This document shows positions 54,021-64,000 of a DNA stretch of 64,000 bases, piece by piece. The stretch comes from Enoplosus armatus. Its lineage: Eukaryota; Chordata; Actinopteri; Centrarchiformes; Enoplosidae. The notes under the pieces are model-generated. The model did no database searches. It was not told the DNA's origin and saw only the letters and a program-made list of their open reading frames with translations. Each line of letters opens with the position of its first letter. Within the stretch, counting starts at the first letter, position 1. Both the position numbers and the translations under genes were made by a program. The stretch lies in contig NC_092186.1 of NCBI RefSeq assembly GCF_043641665.1, forward strand, positions 19,451,001 to 19,515,000. Reading direction: 5' to 3'.

Positions 54021-54569
54021 TGGAAAAGAAAGTTTCTGCAAGCATTACAAACAAGTGTTCTTTACACTGAGTGAAGGTGGCGTTCACAAAGACTATCTCT
54101 TCTAAAGAAGATGTTTTATGCACTGGAGTCTTGATGTTGAGCACCGTCACACCTGTGGGTTTTCTACATTTTTCTACCACCTAGCCAGCCTATAAAGCAT
54201 TAGCAAACTCACAATTTAGCAAGCTAACATTAAGGTAAGCAAACTTATTGTGAATAAATCAAACATTACATTCCTACCTGAGCTTTGAACAGAGGGACCC
54301 ATGAGTTGCTCATGTGGAACTATTTGTTCTCTGAAGCATCTGAAAACAGACAATTAGAGAAGGTAATTAATACGGAAGACAATAAATACATTTTGAAAGT
54401 TAATTGATAAATAATTGAAAAAAAAGAAAAAAAGATGAGTAAACAAGGTAAGACTTGTTTGTGGCTACGTCGAATCAAAAAGCAATGCCATTGTATAGAT
54501 TGTGCTGAAAATGACACATCTTAATATGCACAGAATAAATTGAGCAAGTTTTGTCTGAAATGGGTTACC

Positions 54570-54800
54570 AATGGTGGAAGAAGTACTCAAAACTTAGTAA
54601 TAACACAGTGTAGAAATACTCTGTTATAAGTAAAAGTCCTGCATTCAAAATTTCACTCAAGTAGAAGTGCAAAAGTATTAATATCAATATACTTAAAGTA
54701 CCAAAGGTAAAAGTACTAATTATGCAGAATGGCCCAATTCAGTATAATGTATATCATTGTATTATAATTATTGATACATTAATGTGTACATCACTTTAAT
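54570..54800 (-). repeat. 'AAGTAC'-rich repeat copy
   Basis: GGTGGAAGAAGTACTCAAAA, AGTAAAAGTCCTGCATTCAA, ACTTAAAGTACCAAAGGTAA and AATTATGCAGAATGGCCC. The CCTGCATTCAA and TTATGCAGAA words also occur in the 24.5-kb copy, so these two form a subfamily. Confidence 0.55.
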
Positions 54801-54964
54801 GTTGAAGCTGGTAAAGATGGAGCTAATTCTAATTACTTTATATACTGATGGGTAGGTTGTGAAGGGATCAATAAAGTCCAATCTTATCTTAGCCTATAAT
54901 AATACATTTATTTGTTGATTATATAACTTATATATAAGTTCTCAAATAAAGCCCTCTCATTCAA

Positions 54965-55400
54965 GTATTCAGAACCACACTGAAAAATACTATATTAAAA
55001 GTAAAAGTCCTGCATTCAAAAACGTACTCAAGTAAAAGAACAGAAGTACTATCAGCTAAATGTACGTGTAAAAGGTACTCGTAATTCAGAAAATTTGCCC
55101 CTGTGAGTGTTACCATGTATTATATTATTGGATTATTAGCATTTTACTATTGTAGTTTGTCAAGATGAAGCTAATTAACTAATTATAACACACATTATAA
55201 ACTGATCATATGATTTCTATATCAAATCTTAATCTGCAAAGTAATGAGTAACTAAAGCTGTTAAATAAATGTAGTGCAGTAAAAAGTACAATATTTCCCT
55301 CTGAATTGTAGTGGAGTAGACGTATAAAGTAGCATAAAATGTCAATACTCAAGTATAGTATAAATACCTAAAAGTTGTACTTACAGCACTAGCGGTTCAC
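54965..55400 (-). repeat. 'AAGTAC'-rich MITE copy, reverse of the 29-kb copy
   Basis: ATTCAGAACCACACTGAAAA, AAGTAAAAGTCCTGCATTC, CAGTAAAAAGTACAATATTTCC, CTGAATTGTAGTGGAGTAGA and ATAAAGTAGCATAAAATG follow in the reverse order of 29085-29510. It shares the internal GCTAATTAACTAATT / TGATCATATGATTTC region with that copy. Confidence 0.6.
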
Positions 55401-56373
55401 ATGTTTAACACTGATGCACTGCAAACAAATCCATTTACAGTGGACACTTAATTGAAATGTAGATTCGCCATCATGCAACTAAATACTTTGGCAAACTGAA
55501 AGTTTAAAGTCATTTTTTAGAGGACATTTATCTCACAGCAGATCCTCTGATGGGCTGTCAGATTAGAAGAGGATTGTCAATGAACTGTGGTTTCTCCACA
55601 GACTGTTTGTAGAGAGTATAATATGCATGTAAATCTTCTAATTATGAGATAATTAGAGAACTATCTTACGTCAATTACACTCATGTAACTAAACAGGGTT
55701 AATTTAGTTTTGAACAACAGTCACAAGAACCACAAAGTGAGTATCAATCCATTATTTGGTTATTTTGAATTTATTTAGGGAGATCAACTTCTGGTTTAAG
55801 AGTGTGTACAGGTTTTGCTGTAACTTTAAAAATGTCTTTAAATAAACAAAATCAGACAGATTATACTCCATGCATTAAAAAAGTACTGTTAAAATAAGAT
55901 AATTCTTATTAATCCCTCAGTGGGGAAATTTGCATTGTTGTTGCATCATTAGTCATGGCAGCATTGTGACAGTCAGCAAGCTGGACCTGACGTGGGCCTG
56001 CACATTAATGCCTCTCAAGCTATGAAGATTAGATTAGATTCAACACATCTATTTGCCTTTATGAAACATGTATTTTATGGAACCATACACTCAAAATAGC
56101 TTTGTTAGATCTACAGTAGGAGGCTTCAAGGTAAAAATAACTGATATAATACTGTTTACTCCATTACATTAATTAAATATTACCATCAATTATCAATTTC
56201 ACATTCCTTGTATCTGATATTTCAACTGCCTTAACTTAACACAAACAAAGATATCAGCTCAAGTAAGAACACTGTATAACACAAGTATAACATATGGAGA
56301 ACTCAAACAACATGTGAGTGGTTAAAACACAATACAATTCCCTCTCTTGATCTGTTGTTGAGGTAAAACCTTT

Positions 56374-57219
56374 TCACTTCCTCATTGTGAGAGCAAGGAA
56401 CTCCTGCCTGGTCTTGGGATCCTCATTAAATTTTCCCAGCATGACACTCGTGATAGTACTGGCGTTCATCTTCTGCACACCTCTCATCACCATGCACATG
56501 TGGCTGAAACACACAAAGAGGGTTGTTTAAAATACTGATTTACACAGGGACCATATAATACTGTCTACTACACCAGCTTATGTGCTAATAGTAGTTTTAT
56601 AGTTGCATTTCCATGTTTCTCAGAAGCATGTTACAAATAAATCCACATATTGTGTTACAATTAAGCTATAATACAATAGACATGACAGATGGATGTGTGA
56701 TGTAAAAATGATATGTAATGTAGGTCATCTTAGTAATGATATGTGGCATGTTGCAAATGTGTTCGACACTGCATGTAGCACTATCAAAGTAGCCATGAGA
56801 CGTTAAAACCACCTACATCCAAGAGAGATTAAGAAGACACATTCCAGTATATTCTTACCAAACGCATATAATGACTGCAAGGGATGCAACAACAGCTGAA
56901 TACTCACGCAGCCTCAATCACCACAGCTACTCCAGCAGGCTCCAACGCCTCAGAGATGGCTGAAGCAATCTGTTTGGTTAGACGCTCCTGAACTGTGGAG
57001 AAAGGAAGATATTAAATGTGATGTAGGAACATAAAACAAATTAAAAGATAAAGATTACAGATAAGATTATGTTGTTACAAAGGAAGACATAAGAGTATAA
57101 GAGTATACGGTATTATTGCAGTTATTTTGTACCTTGAAGCCGCCTGCTGTAGATCTCAACAATTCTGAAACAAAAAAAAAACAAAAACAAAATGAAGAGA
57201 ATGAAACAGATGTTTATAC

Positions 57220-57251
<32 letters not shown>

Positions 57252-58024
57252 TTTAATCACCTACCTTGCAAGCTTGCTGAGGCCGACCACTCTCTTGTTT
57301 GGGAGGTATGCTATGTGAGCCTGACACATTGGAACAAATCATGAAGTCTACGTTAAAAATGCAGTATATTTAACATATTTGTGAAAATGATTTGTACAAA
57401 ATTTGATGCATAACGATATTATCTGTTAATATACGTTAATATCAATTATAAGTAAATATTAGTTTTGAAGTACTTTGAAAAGCTTTGTCATTAAATTACC
57501 TTTCCAAAGAAGGGCACCAGGTGATGTTCACAGAGAGAAAACAAATCAATGTCCTTGACGACCACCATCTCTTCATGGTTTTCATCAAAGATTGCATCGT
57601 TTAAGATATCTGTGAGAAAATTAAAGGTTAGAGCAAATAAAAAGTTGACAGACTGACTGTGTATTAATCAGGATCTAGCATTTGACATAATGATTTATGA
57701 GACCAGGACAGTCAAGTTTAGCACTACTGAAAACTTCATAAGACCGTACTCACCTTGAGTTGTTTCTTTGTAGCCTTTGGTGAGGAACTGCATGGCTTTG
57801 GCTGCACGTAGTGGTGTACGTAGAAGTCCCTCCCGGTCGACGTCCTCTCCCAGCTCACTCAGTATGGTGGTGTAAGCGTTCTCAATGTGAGACAGCTTGT
57901 CTGCATCTGCAGCCTCCTTGGAGGCCTTCTCGTCTCTGCACAAACCGTTGTGTTTAGACTCGATGCACATGTTCAGGTACTCTGCAACTACTCCATTCAT
58001 CTCTGAGGCACTGTGATTCTCCAT
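56374..58024 (-). CDS. gch2: GTP cyclohydrolase I, probably teleost paralogue gch2
   Basis: Converts GTP to 7,8-dihydroneopterin triphosphate, the first step of tetrahydrobiopterin and, in fish, pteridine pigment synthesis; a cytosolic homodecamer. Six exons on the - strand join in phase: 58024-57754, 57609-57500, 57320-57265, 57164-57133, 56992-56908, 56503-56374 (TGA), giving 227 aa. Zinc ligands are visible in [10 protein letters not shown] and [13 protein letters not shown]; the active-site block is [23 protein letters not shown]. The N-terminal tail ([11 protein letters not shown]) is short and unlike the proline-rich tail of vertebrate GCH1. Substitutions such as [11 protein letters not shown] and [18 protein letters not shown] diverge from the highly conserved GCH1. 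Hence gch2, which is needed for xanthophore and early pigment pteridines in fish; gch1 cannot be excluded without a tree. The start is the first Met in good context; an upstream in-frame Met at 58075 is less likely. Confidence 0.93.
57225..57251. repeat. (TG)n microsatellite in gch2 intron 3
   Basis: About 13 TG units just downstream (on the gene strand) of the exon ending at 57265. Confidence 0.9.
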
Positions 58025-58125
58025 TCTGGCTCTTTGCTCTACTTTCAACAGACACTGCAGGACACAATGAAACAAGCCCAGTGGTACGCTGTTGGCTCAG
58101 TGGTCTCAGAAAGGACGTCCCCTGG

Positions 58126-58133
58126 TATTTATA
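58126..58133 (-). promoter_or_regulatory. gch2: gch2 TATA box
   Basis: The - strand reads GGTATAAATACC, centred about 105 bases upstream of the ATG at 58024, predicting a start near 58100. A GACGTC core (half of a CRE) lies just downstream at about 58115. The inverted pseudogene copy keeps the GACGTC but not the TATA box. Confidence 0.6.
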
Positions 58134-58983
58134 CCCTGATGTGGAGCCTTCAGGCTGCAGCATCACAGGAGCCTCAAGACACCCATGCAGGAGAAATCAA
58201 TTTCAAATTCTCTTGCAACCAATGCCATGGATTAGCATTTGACTGATCCTGCGATTTAAATGTAAATACCTAGAAGTCCCATGCTCTGATTTGAGGTCAC
58301 AGAACATGACATATTCATCAGATCAGAAAAATTCATTTACATACATATGCCAAGCCACATTTTGTTCATGTTGAGATGAAAAAATACAGCTCAAAGTCCA
58401 ACCAAAATCCCAATTAGTCACCCATTTTTGCAGTCAAAAATAATGTACATTAAAATACAATACATCTGTTACATTTACATTATACTATTTAATGCACATG
58501 ACTCATCAGTCCCAGTTAGGTGACTGTCAGCATGTTGCCATGACCAATGAAACGTGTTTAATGCCATTAGAATATTAAATGCAACACTGCTATTCAGCTC
58601 AATATTACATAATGGAGAGATACTATCTGGGAAATCACTAAAGCCGGTTAGGAGCACTCACCAAGACTCACACCTCATTGAGTAAGTAAAACATAAAACA
58701 GTTGTTGTTATTATATTACATGTTGACATCCTGGCCATTTTAGGACCAAATGTGTGATTACATGAAACTCAATGATAAAAAGCCTATCCTACAATGCAAC
58801 ATGAGCTTTTTTCAAATGTCCCTTCATTGCCATCTAGTGTATGATCTTAATAGTGAATCAATGTGTTTTGTGAAGGTTCACATTGTATTGTATTGCACTG
58901 TGTTGTCTCAAGTTTAACTGTTGTTATATTTTTAGCTACAGAATGTGGAAACATTCACTGTAAAGTTTTTCATATGCATGTAA

Positions 58984-59133
58984 ATGGTTCCCAAGCTAGG
59001 GGTCGGGAGAAAATATAAATAAAGAAAAAGATCACTTCTTAGTTGAACCTTTTTGATCGCAGCTGGAGATCAGGGATCACATAAAGACCTTATTTTAAGG
59101 TGTCACAAGCCAAAATGGTTGGGAACCACTGAG
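58984..59133. mobile_element. short inverted-repeat MITE ('GGTTCCCAA...TTGGGAACC')
   Basis: Starts AATGGTTCCCAAGCTAGGGG and ends CAAAATGGTTGGGAACCACT, with ATCACTTCTTAG/ GATCACATAAAGACC inside. This is a hAT-like MITE very common in fish and non-coding. Confidence 0.65.
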
Positions 59134-59310
59134 ATAGACCACCAACCTATTTCATATGTTAAACAAACACATAACAACAGTTATATGTATATGTGTGTAA
59201 CAGTAACCCACTTAAAGACTTCACTGAGTTTAATACTTGGTCTCATCAGTGTAACAGCTCTCTCCCTGCAGCTCTCATGAGTGTGTCTGATGACAGTCAC
59301 ACTTGGTTAA

Positions 59311-59560
59311 CACAAAGTGAGTATCAATACATTATTTGGTACACTATGTAATTATTGCATCTCCTCCTGGTGTGCAGTTTTTTGCTTTTAATTCCCTGCC
59401 ACCAGGAGTGCCTGTAAACAAACAAAATGGCAATAAAAACACCCATGCGTTGCCATGCATGAAAAATGTATTCATAAATCATTGGTCATGGCAGCATTGT
59501 GACAATCAGCAAGCTGAACCTGACGTGTTGCGACACAGTCATGCCTTTTAAGACAATTTC
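59311..59560 (+). repeat. diverged direct repeat of 55726-56030
   Basis: Both blocks open with ACAAAGTGAGTATCAAT.CATTATTTGGT and close with GTCATGGCAGCATTGTGACA.TCAGCAAGCTG.ACCTGACGTG, while the middle differs. A shorter inverted relative is near 58500-58560 (GTTGCCATGACCAATGAAAC). The family is unknown; the blocks flank gch2 on both sides. Confidence 0.55.
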
Positions 59561-60585
59561 TATTAAGTTATTTACAATGTGTTATTTAATAAAAACTCCT
59601 CATTAACTCACTAATAAATTAATGTTATCTTTGAAATCACCAAGGCTATTGGTTAGGCTAGCACTCACAAAGAGTGACGTGGTACCAGGATGAATCTTTC
59701 AGAATACTTCCTCCCTCTGCTGCTGATGACTCTGGACTCTGGGAGTCCAACACATTTTCAGATACATATTTAACTAGTTACATACAGTTGGCATTCATTT
59801 TTTAGCTTGTTCATAACAGTAGACGTTGCATTTCTGCGAGTTTATATTCTGCTTGTGCAGCAGGGTCCAGATGCATAAAACTCTTAGATTAACGACTAAA
59901 ACTCTGTGTACGCACAAAGACAGAAATATGCATACGCATTCTTTTCATCAGATTTAGAAAACTGCACGTACGCCTGCTTCTGTTTTATTAATCTCAATCA
60001 TTGTGGAACTGGGTGCATATGTACAGGCTTCTTTCCACTCTCACAGTTAGCACAGTTAGTTAGGTTAAACACCTGGTTGCATATTGATACTTGTGTCCGC
60101 TCCACTACTCATTAGACCTGTCACGAGCTCATCGCATGTACCTGTAAACCATCTTTGCGACCTAAATAAACAATGTTTTACTCTAAGGTTACATCTCTCA
60201 CCTTATATTTCATGTCCCCCCAAATCATTTCAATCGGAGCTATCTCTAGAAAACTGTGTGTATGGCTGGTCTGAAGTTTGAGTGAGGAGCGCACATTCTT
60301 CTTTTATGAACACCAGTTTGTGAGGGAAATGGCGTATGCGTATGCAAACAGGAAGGCAGAGAGGCAAAAATCCCCTTTCAGAACCAGTTTCGAGTGCCGT
60401 CTCTCGTCCACAGCCAAAGCTCTGCATTATCGGACAAACTCATTGGCTGAAATTCTATTATAACAAGCTGCATATGAACATGATTAGTAGGTTATCTATC
60501 TGTATTTGTAATTATCACAACAAATGTTTATAGATCTGTATTTTATCTCAACATAAAAATTGTGACCAAGCAGATATCTTTAAAA
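59561..60585. repeat. degraded DNA-transposon-like sequence
   Basis: GATGCATAAAACTCTTAGAT, TACGCACAAAGACAGAAATATGC and GCGTATGCGTATGCAAACAG resemble ends and body of a fish DNA transposon family (ATGCATAAA... / ...GCGTACG type). Reading frames are broken, and no transposase domain could be recognised. Confidence 0.35.
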
Positions 60586-60589
60586 TGGT

Positions 60590-61240
60590 GTTTCTGGATT
60601 CTTGGAAGCCTTAGAAAAGATCCTGCACACTGCTCTTGCTCAGCATCACAATTTAATCATATTACACAACGTTTTGGTCCCTCTGGACATTTGTCAAGCG
60701 TATTTTTACACAATTCATATAATATTGATTGCCTTAAATAGGCAATGCTCCTGCCATTCCGAGTACACAGGTGTGGGACAATTAATCTCCTGTGGGAGTG
60801 TCTCTCAGTAATTGATGGTGACACTTTGGAAGATGAAAAAAGAAGGAAATAACAAACAGGAACACATGTGGCACTATAACACATAATTACATCTATTTAC
60901 ACTAATACTTACAAAAATTCAATATCTACTGAATAAAAACATTTGGTCTAAATGAACCCCAAGAAACTCTTTAGAGCATGACATGCCATGGAAATTCACC
61001 GTTCAGTCCTATCCAGTAAACTTGTCTTCTATTCAGACTTTCATCAATGTTGCCACCTCTCTCTGGCAGTCTCCTTTTCAATGCCCTGGAATCTGTATGA
61101 TGAGATGTCATGTTTGAAGTCATTGAAGTGTACTGCTATGGGATATCATTTCTCCTTACGGAGCTCTTGCGTTCACTTATTCTCTGCTTTAGTGAATGTG
61201 ATGTTTTACCCACATAGGGATTCTTGGAAGCAAAAGAGGT
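60590..61240 (-). mobile_element. Penelope-like retroelement, degraded GIY-YIG region and 3' end
   Basis: On the - strand a broken frame reads PYVGKTSHSLKQRISERKSS then, after disruptions, FNDFKHDISSYRFQGIEKE and ERGGNIDESLNRRQVYWIG. This is the order seen in the C-terminal GIY-YIG endonuclease and tail of vertebrate Penelope-like elements. The distal part (near 60680) contains ACAAATGTCCAGAGGGACCA followed by AAAACGTTGTGTAAT, a mutated form of the GCCGAAACG 3' signature. A stop in the middle and frame shifts make it inactive. The reverse transcriptase domain is absent. Confidence 0.5.
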
Positions 61241-61774
61241 AAAACTTCTTTGAAACAAAAATTAACATGCCTAACACAAACCATGTAAATCTGTGGAAAA
61301 CTAAATTGTTTCTTTTTCGGTCACAACATACAGACAAGACAAAACAAAGAGCTGACTGAGCTCATGCTCCAATCATGTGGACGATGGAATCAGTGAACTA
61401 TGTTGACATGCACATGATCTTTGTTCTATTTGCTTCCCTGCGTCAAAGACATTTCTAATTGTTTCACATCAAATGTTCCACTGTGAAGCGTGTTACTGTG
61501 CATAAAACTGTTAACACTTTACTGTGCAGTTTAATCTGTCTAGCAGGGCACATAGACCTCTCACTCAGGTACGAATGTAACTGTCAGTACAAATTTAATC
61601 TACATTCATCCCAACTACACACCATCAACACTCGTATTCAAACCTCAAATTCAACCAGCACGGTCAGGTTTAAATCTAAGACCTTCTTATGTGAGGTGAC
61701 AGTAGTAAGTCAAGATTCTTGCATTAAAGATCCACACTATGGGACTGAGAAGGCAATTTAATGTGTTCTCTAAA

Positions 61775-62110
61775 GGCGATTTTTGAGGCCAATAGTGATA
61801 TTGGGAGATATTTGGGAGTTTGAAATATCTGACAATGTTACATGTTTTTTAATGTAAACACAAACAGTTTTGATGAGCAGCCTTTCATTTATATTTTTTA
61901 AGGAATTGTGATCAAGATATCTGCTGTCTGGGACGTTTTAGAGTTGAAAAATAAACATGTAATATGTAACGGGGACAATGTGTCTCAATGACCTCAAACA
62001 TGGCATTTCCCTTGACACTTATTGGCTGACATAAACACTGATATCTGCAATAAGTTTGTTAGTATGTTGGCAGATATCGGCCAATTCATCGGTGTAGCTC
62101 TAGTATCTTA
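61775..62110. repeat. 'CGATATCGGCCAAT' DNA-transposon fragment
   Basis: AGGCCAATAGTGATATTGGG at the left and TTGGCAGATATCGGCCAATT plus CATCGGTGTAGCTCTAG at the right are typical of a fish TIR element with palindromic ends. A related shred (GAGGCAAATGCCAATATTGA) is at about 62951, inside the gch2 pseudogene. Confidence 0.5.
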
Positions 62111-62299
62111 TTAACTAACTGTACATTTCTACGAGTGGCCCCCACTTCCGTACAATGCTAAATGTGGTGGAGTCCAGGGATATATCTGCTGAATCTCATT
62201 CAACTTCACTGCACTGCTCCATGTAGACAAAGGCTTTAAAAAGCATGTCAAGGCTTGCATGTGAGTGGTGGTTGTTCTAATCACTCAAGACTAGTCTTA

Positions 62300-62521
62300 G
62301 AGTCAAATCAGAGCATGGGCCTTAAGTTTAGTTATTAAAACTCAAATCACAGGATCAGTCAAATGCTGCTCCAGTGTGGTAAGTTTAAGCCTACTCAAAA
62401 GCTCAAATCAGAAAATTATTTGCATGTAATTTTTCTCCTGGGGACGTCCTTTCTGAGACCACTGAGCCAACAGCGTACCACTGGGCCTGTTTCATTGTGT
62501 CCTGCAGAGCAAAGAGCCAGA
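62300..62521 (+). other. duplicated 5' flank of the gch2 pseudogene
   Basis: Words such as TCAAATCAGAGCATGGGCC, CACAGGATCAGTCAAATGCT and GGGGACGTCCTTTCTGAGAC are reverse complements of the gch2 upstream region (58090-58300). The TATAAATA of the parent is replaced by TTTTTCTCCTGG. A 16-base piece of the parent 5' UTR (TGTCTGTTGAAAGTAG) is missing directly after CTGCAG. Confidence 0.75.
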
Positions 62522-63149
62522 ATGGAGAATCACAATGCCTCAGAGTCTAAACACAACGGTTTGTGCAGAGAAGGAGAGGACATCGGTCGGGAGGGACTTC
62601 TACGTACACCACTACGTGCAGCCAAAGCCATGCAGTTCCTCACCAAAGGCTACAAAGAAACAACTCAAGGTGAAGATAGATACGTTGTCTTTATCTTGTT
62701 GAAAACAAGACTTTCAGTTGTGCAAACAGACTTTCACGTGTACAAAGAATGACTAATATATTTTGTGACTGCCCTACAGCCTTACAAATGTCACTCCGTC
62801 TGTCCACAGATATCTTAAACGATGCAATCTTTGATTGGTGGTGGTCGTCAAGGACTCTGTGAACATCACTTGGTGCTCTTCTTTGGAAAGGTAATTATTC
62901 AGGGTTCCCGAATTATGAATTAATCAGAGCCAAAAAGCCAAAGGATTCTTGAGGCAAATGCCAATATTGAGATGTGATAAAAAAAAAGTACTGGCTAATA
63001 TTTGTTTCTTAAAATAAACACATACATATTTTTGAGACGGATTCCTTAAATCTGGTTGTTTGTATTGTCATCAAAGTATGTACTGAGCAGGACACGTTAC
63101 AGAAAACCCGTTCGTCAGTGGCACTTTTTTTCTCACAATGAGGAAGTGA
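62522..63149 (+). pseudogene. gch2 pseudogene: inverted, internally deleted copy
   Basis: A head-to-head copy of the gene at 56374-58024, in the opposite orientation. Exon 1 (62522-62669) reads [15 protein letters not shown] and then [17 protein letters not shown], lacking two blocks of the parent (14 codons after the Ser-Glu, and about 30 more further on). The donor is kept (CAAG|GTGA). Exon 2 (62810-62890) starts TATCTTAAACGATGCAATC but has deletions that shift the frame and reach a TGA. Exons 3-5 are missing. The last codons of exon 6 and the start of the 3' UTR reappear at about 63131-63190 (ACAATGAGGAAGTGAAAAG). Introns are retained in part, so this is a DNA duplication and not a retrocopy. 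The 5' flank is also copied from about 62300. Confidence 0.85.
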
Positions 63150-63190
63150 AAAGTTTTTATATCAGCAGGCAGATCAAGGGAGGGAATTGT

Positions 63191-64000
63191 TTGTTGATTT
63201 GTGCATCTCTGCCAGGATTATTTTCAGTGAATTATTATGAATGTATTTATGCATTTAGCTTGTTTAAATGTCACATATGAGGAATGTCTTACCAAACATA
63301 CATTGGAATGTGAAATCACATAGTGGTAAATTAACAACTGGTGGTAATATCTAATTATTGTTAAGGCTATATGGTGCTTTAAGTACAATTTCCAACACAA
63401 ATTTCTATTGAAAATAAACATAAAGCTATTCGTATTTTTGTCTGTGCTCATCCTTATTCCTAGTGTTTTAAAAGGACAATGTCTTTGTTATTCTAGATGG
63501 TATCGCGTGCCCTTCATGCTGTCATACAATGTAGTAGTGGAAAAAAGTATATACTGTGCTGTTGTACTGTACTGATATTATTATTATTATTATTATTATT
63601 ATTATCATTATTACAAAAAAGAGGCATCAACAATTAAAACCACAAGAGCAACACCCATTTTCAAAAAGTAAAAGACTGCACGGCACCAGTCGCCTCATGT
63701 CAGAGTTATAACATGCAGGTTTTGAAAGATTCACCAGTGCATCATTTATGTAATTCTCTACCGTATTAAATCTGCACATGTATACGTGTCCCTGCCTGAC
63801 ATTAAAGTACATTTATGTTGACTAATATACAGTAACATGGTGTCATTTTAAGCAACTGAAAGACTCTCATATAGCTAAACATATGAACTCTGAACAGCCA
63901 GACCTGCACATCAGTTGAACACGTGAAATGTATTTACATGCTTGCTAAGTAGATTTGGGGACCTCTTTACATGTAATTATCATGTCATTAAATTTGATGC
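63191..64000. other. non-coding right edge
   Basis: Beyond the gch2 pseudogene tail only the ATT microsatellite stands out. No exon or repeat family was recognised; open frames are AT-rich and short. Confidence 0.4.
63577..63605. repeat. (ATT)n microsatellite
   Basis: About nine ATT units, followed by a C interruption and two more units. Confidence 0.9.

Larger units (their letters stand above)
54021..56373. other. repeat-rich spacer between convergent kank3 and gch2
   Basis: Contains 'AAGTAC'-family copies and one arm of a duplicated block (55726-56030). No coding exon was found. The two genes converge here; the gch2 poly(A) site was not identified with confidence. Confidence 0.5.

Noticed and set aside
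57695..58075. Longer N-terminus of gch2 starting at an upstream in-frame Met ([11 protein letters not shown])
   Set aside because: The extra residues are unlike any GCH1 N-terminus, the downstream Met (MENHS) is the one kept by the pseudogene copy, and the extension falls in the inferred 5' UTR near the TATA box.

Overview
This window is vertebrate nuclear DNA, almost certainly from a ray-finned (probably percomorph) fish. Genes are split into many short exons with GT-AG introns. Long (TG)n arrays, Tc1-like and hAT-like foldback elements, and L1- and Penelope-like fragments fill the gaps. The coding exons read as close relatives of vertebrate DPP9, ANGPTL4, KANK3 and GTP cyclohydrolase I. There are no bacterial-style operons, phage or CRISPR arrays. 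Assignments come from reading exons by eye and recalling the families; no database search was run.

Layout: (1) 1-7.1 kb, + strand: the 3' half of dpp9 (13 coding exons, 553 residues plus stop), including the whole catalytic domain. (2) 7.1-8.8 kb: short spacer. (3) 8.8-12.0 kb, - strand: complete angptl4 (7 coding exons, 449 aa) with TATA and CCAAT boxes and a DR1-type nuclear-receptor half-site pair in intron 3. (4) 12.1-40.8 kb: a large gene-poor stretch holding foldback MITEs, dispersed repeats and a cluster of (TG)n microsatellites; it is either intergenic or partly the 5' untranslated intron space of kank3. (5) 40.9-54.0 kb, + strand: complete kank3 (one likely non-coding exon, 10 coding exons, 999 aa) with a KN motif, coiled coil, acidic run and ankyrin repeats, and one GC-AG intron. 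(6) 54-56.3 kb: repeats. (7) 56.4-58.1 kb, - strand: a complete GTP cyclohydrolase I gene (6 exons, 227 aa), best read as the teleost pigment paralogue gch2. (8) 58.2-64 kb: repeats and a broken, inverted, head-to-head copy of that same gene (62.3-63.2 kb).

The genes are independent units, not a pathway. angptl4 next to kank3 matches the neighbour pair known in mammals (human 19p13.2), which supports both names. dpp9 regulates innate immune sensing, angptl4 lipoprotein lipase, kank3 adhesion and the cytoskeleton, and gch2 pteridine/BH4 synthesis. No wholly new system was found. The points most worth following are the inverted gch2 pseudogene with its lost TATA box, the angptl4 N-terminus without the oligomerising cysteines, the candidate PPAR element in the conserved intron, and the GC-AG intron in kank3.
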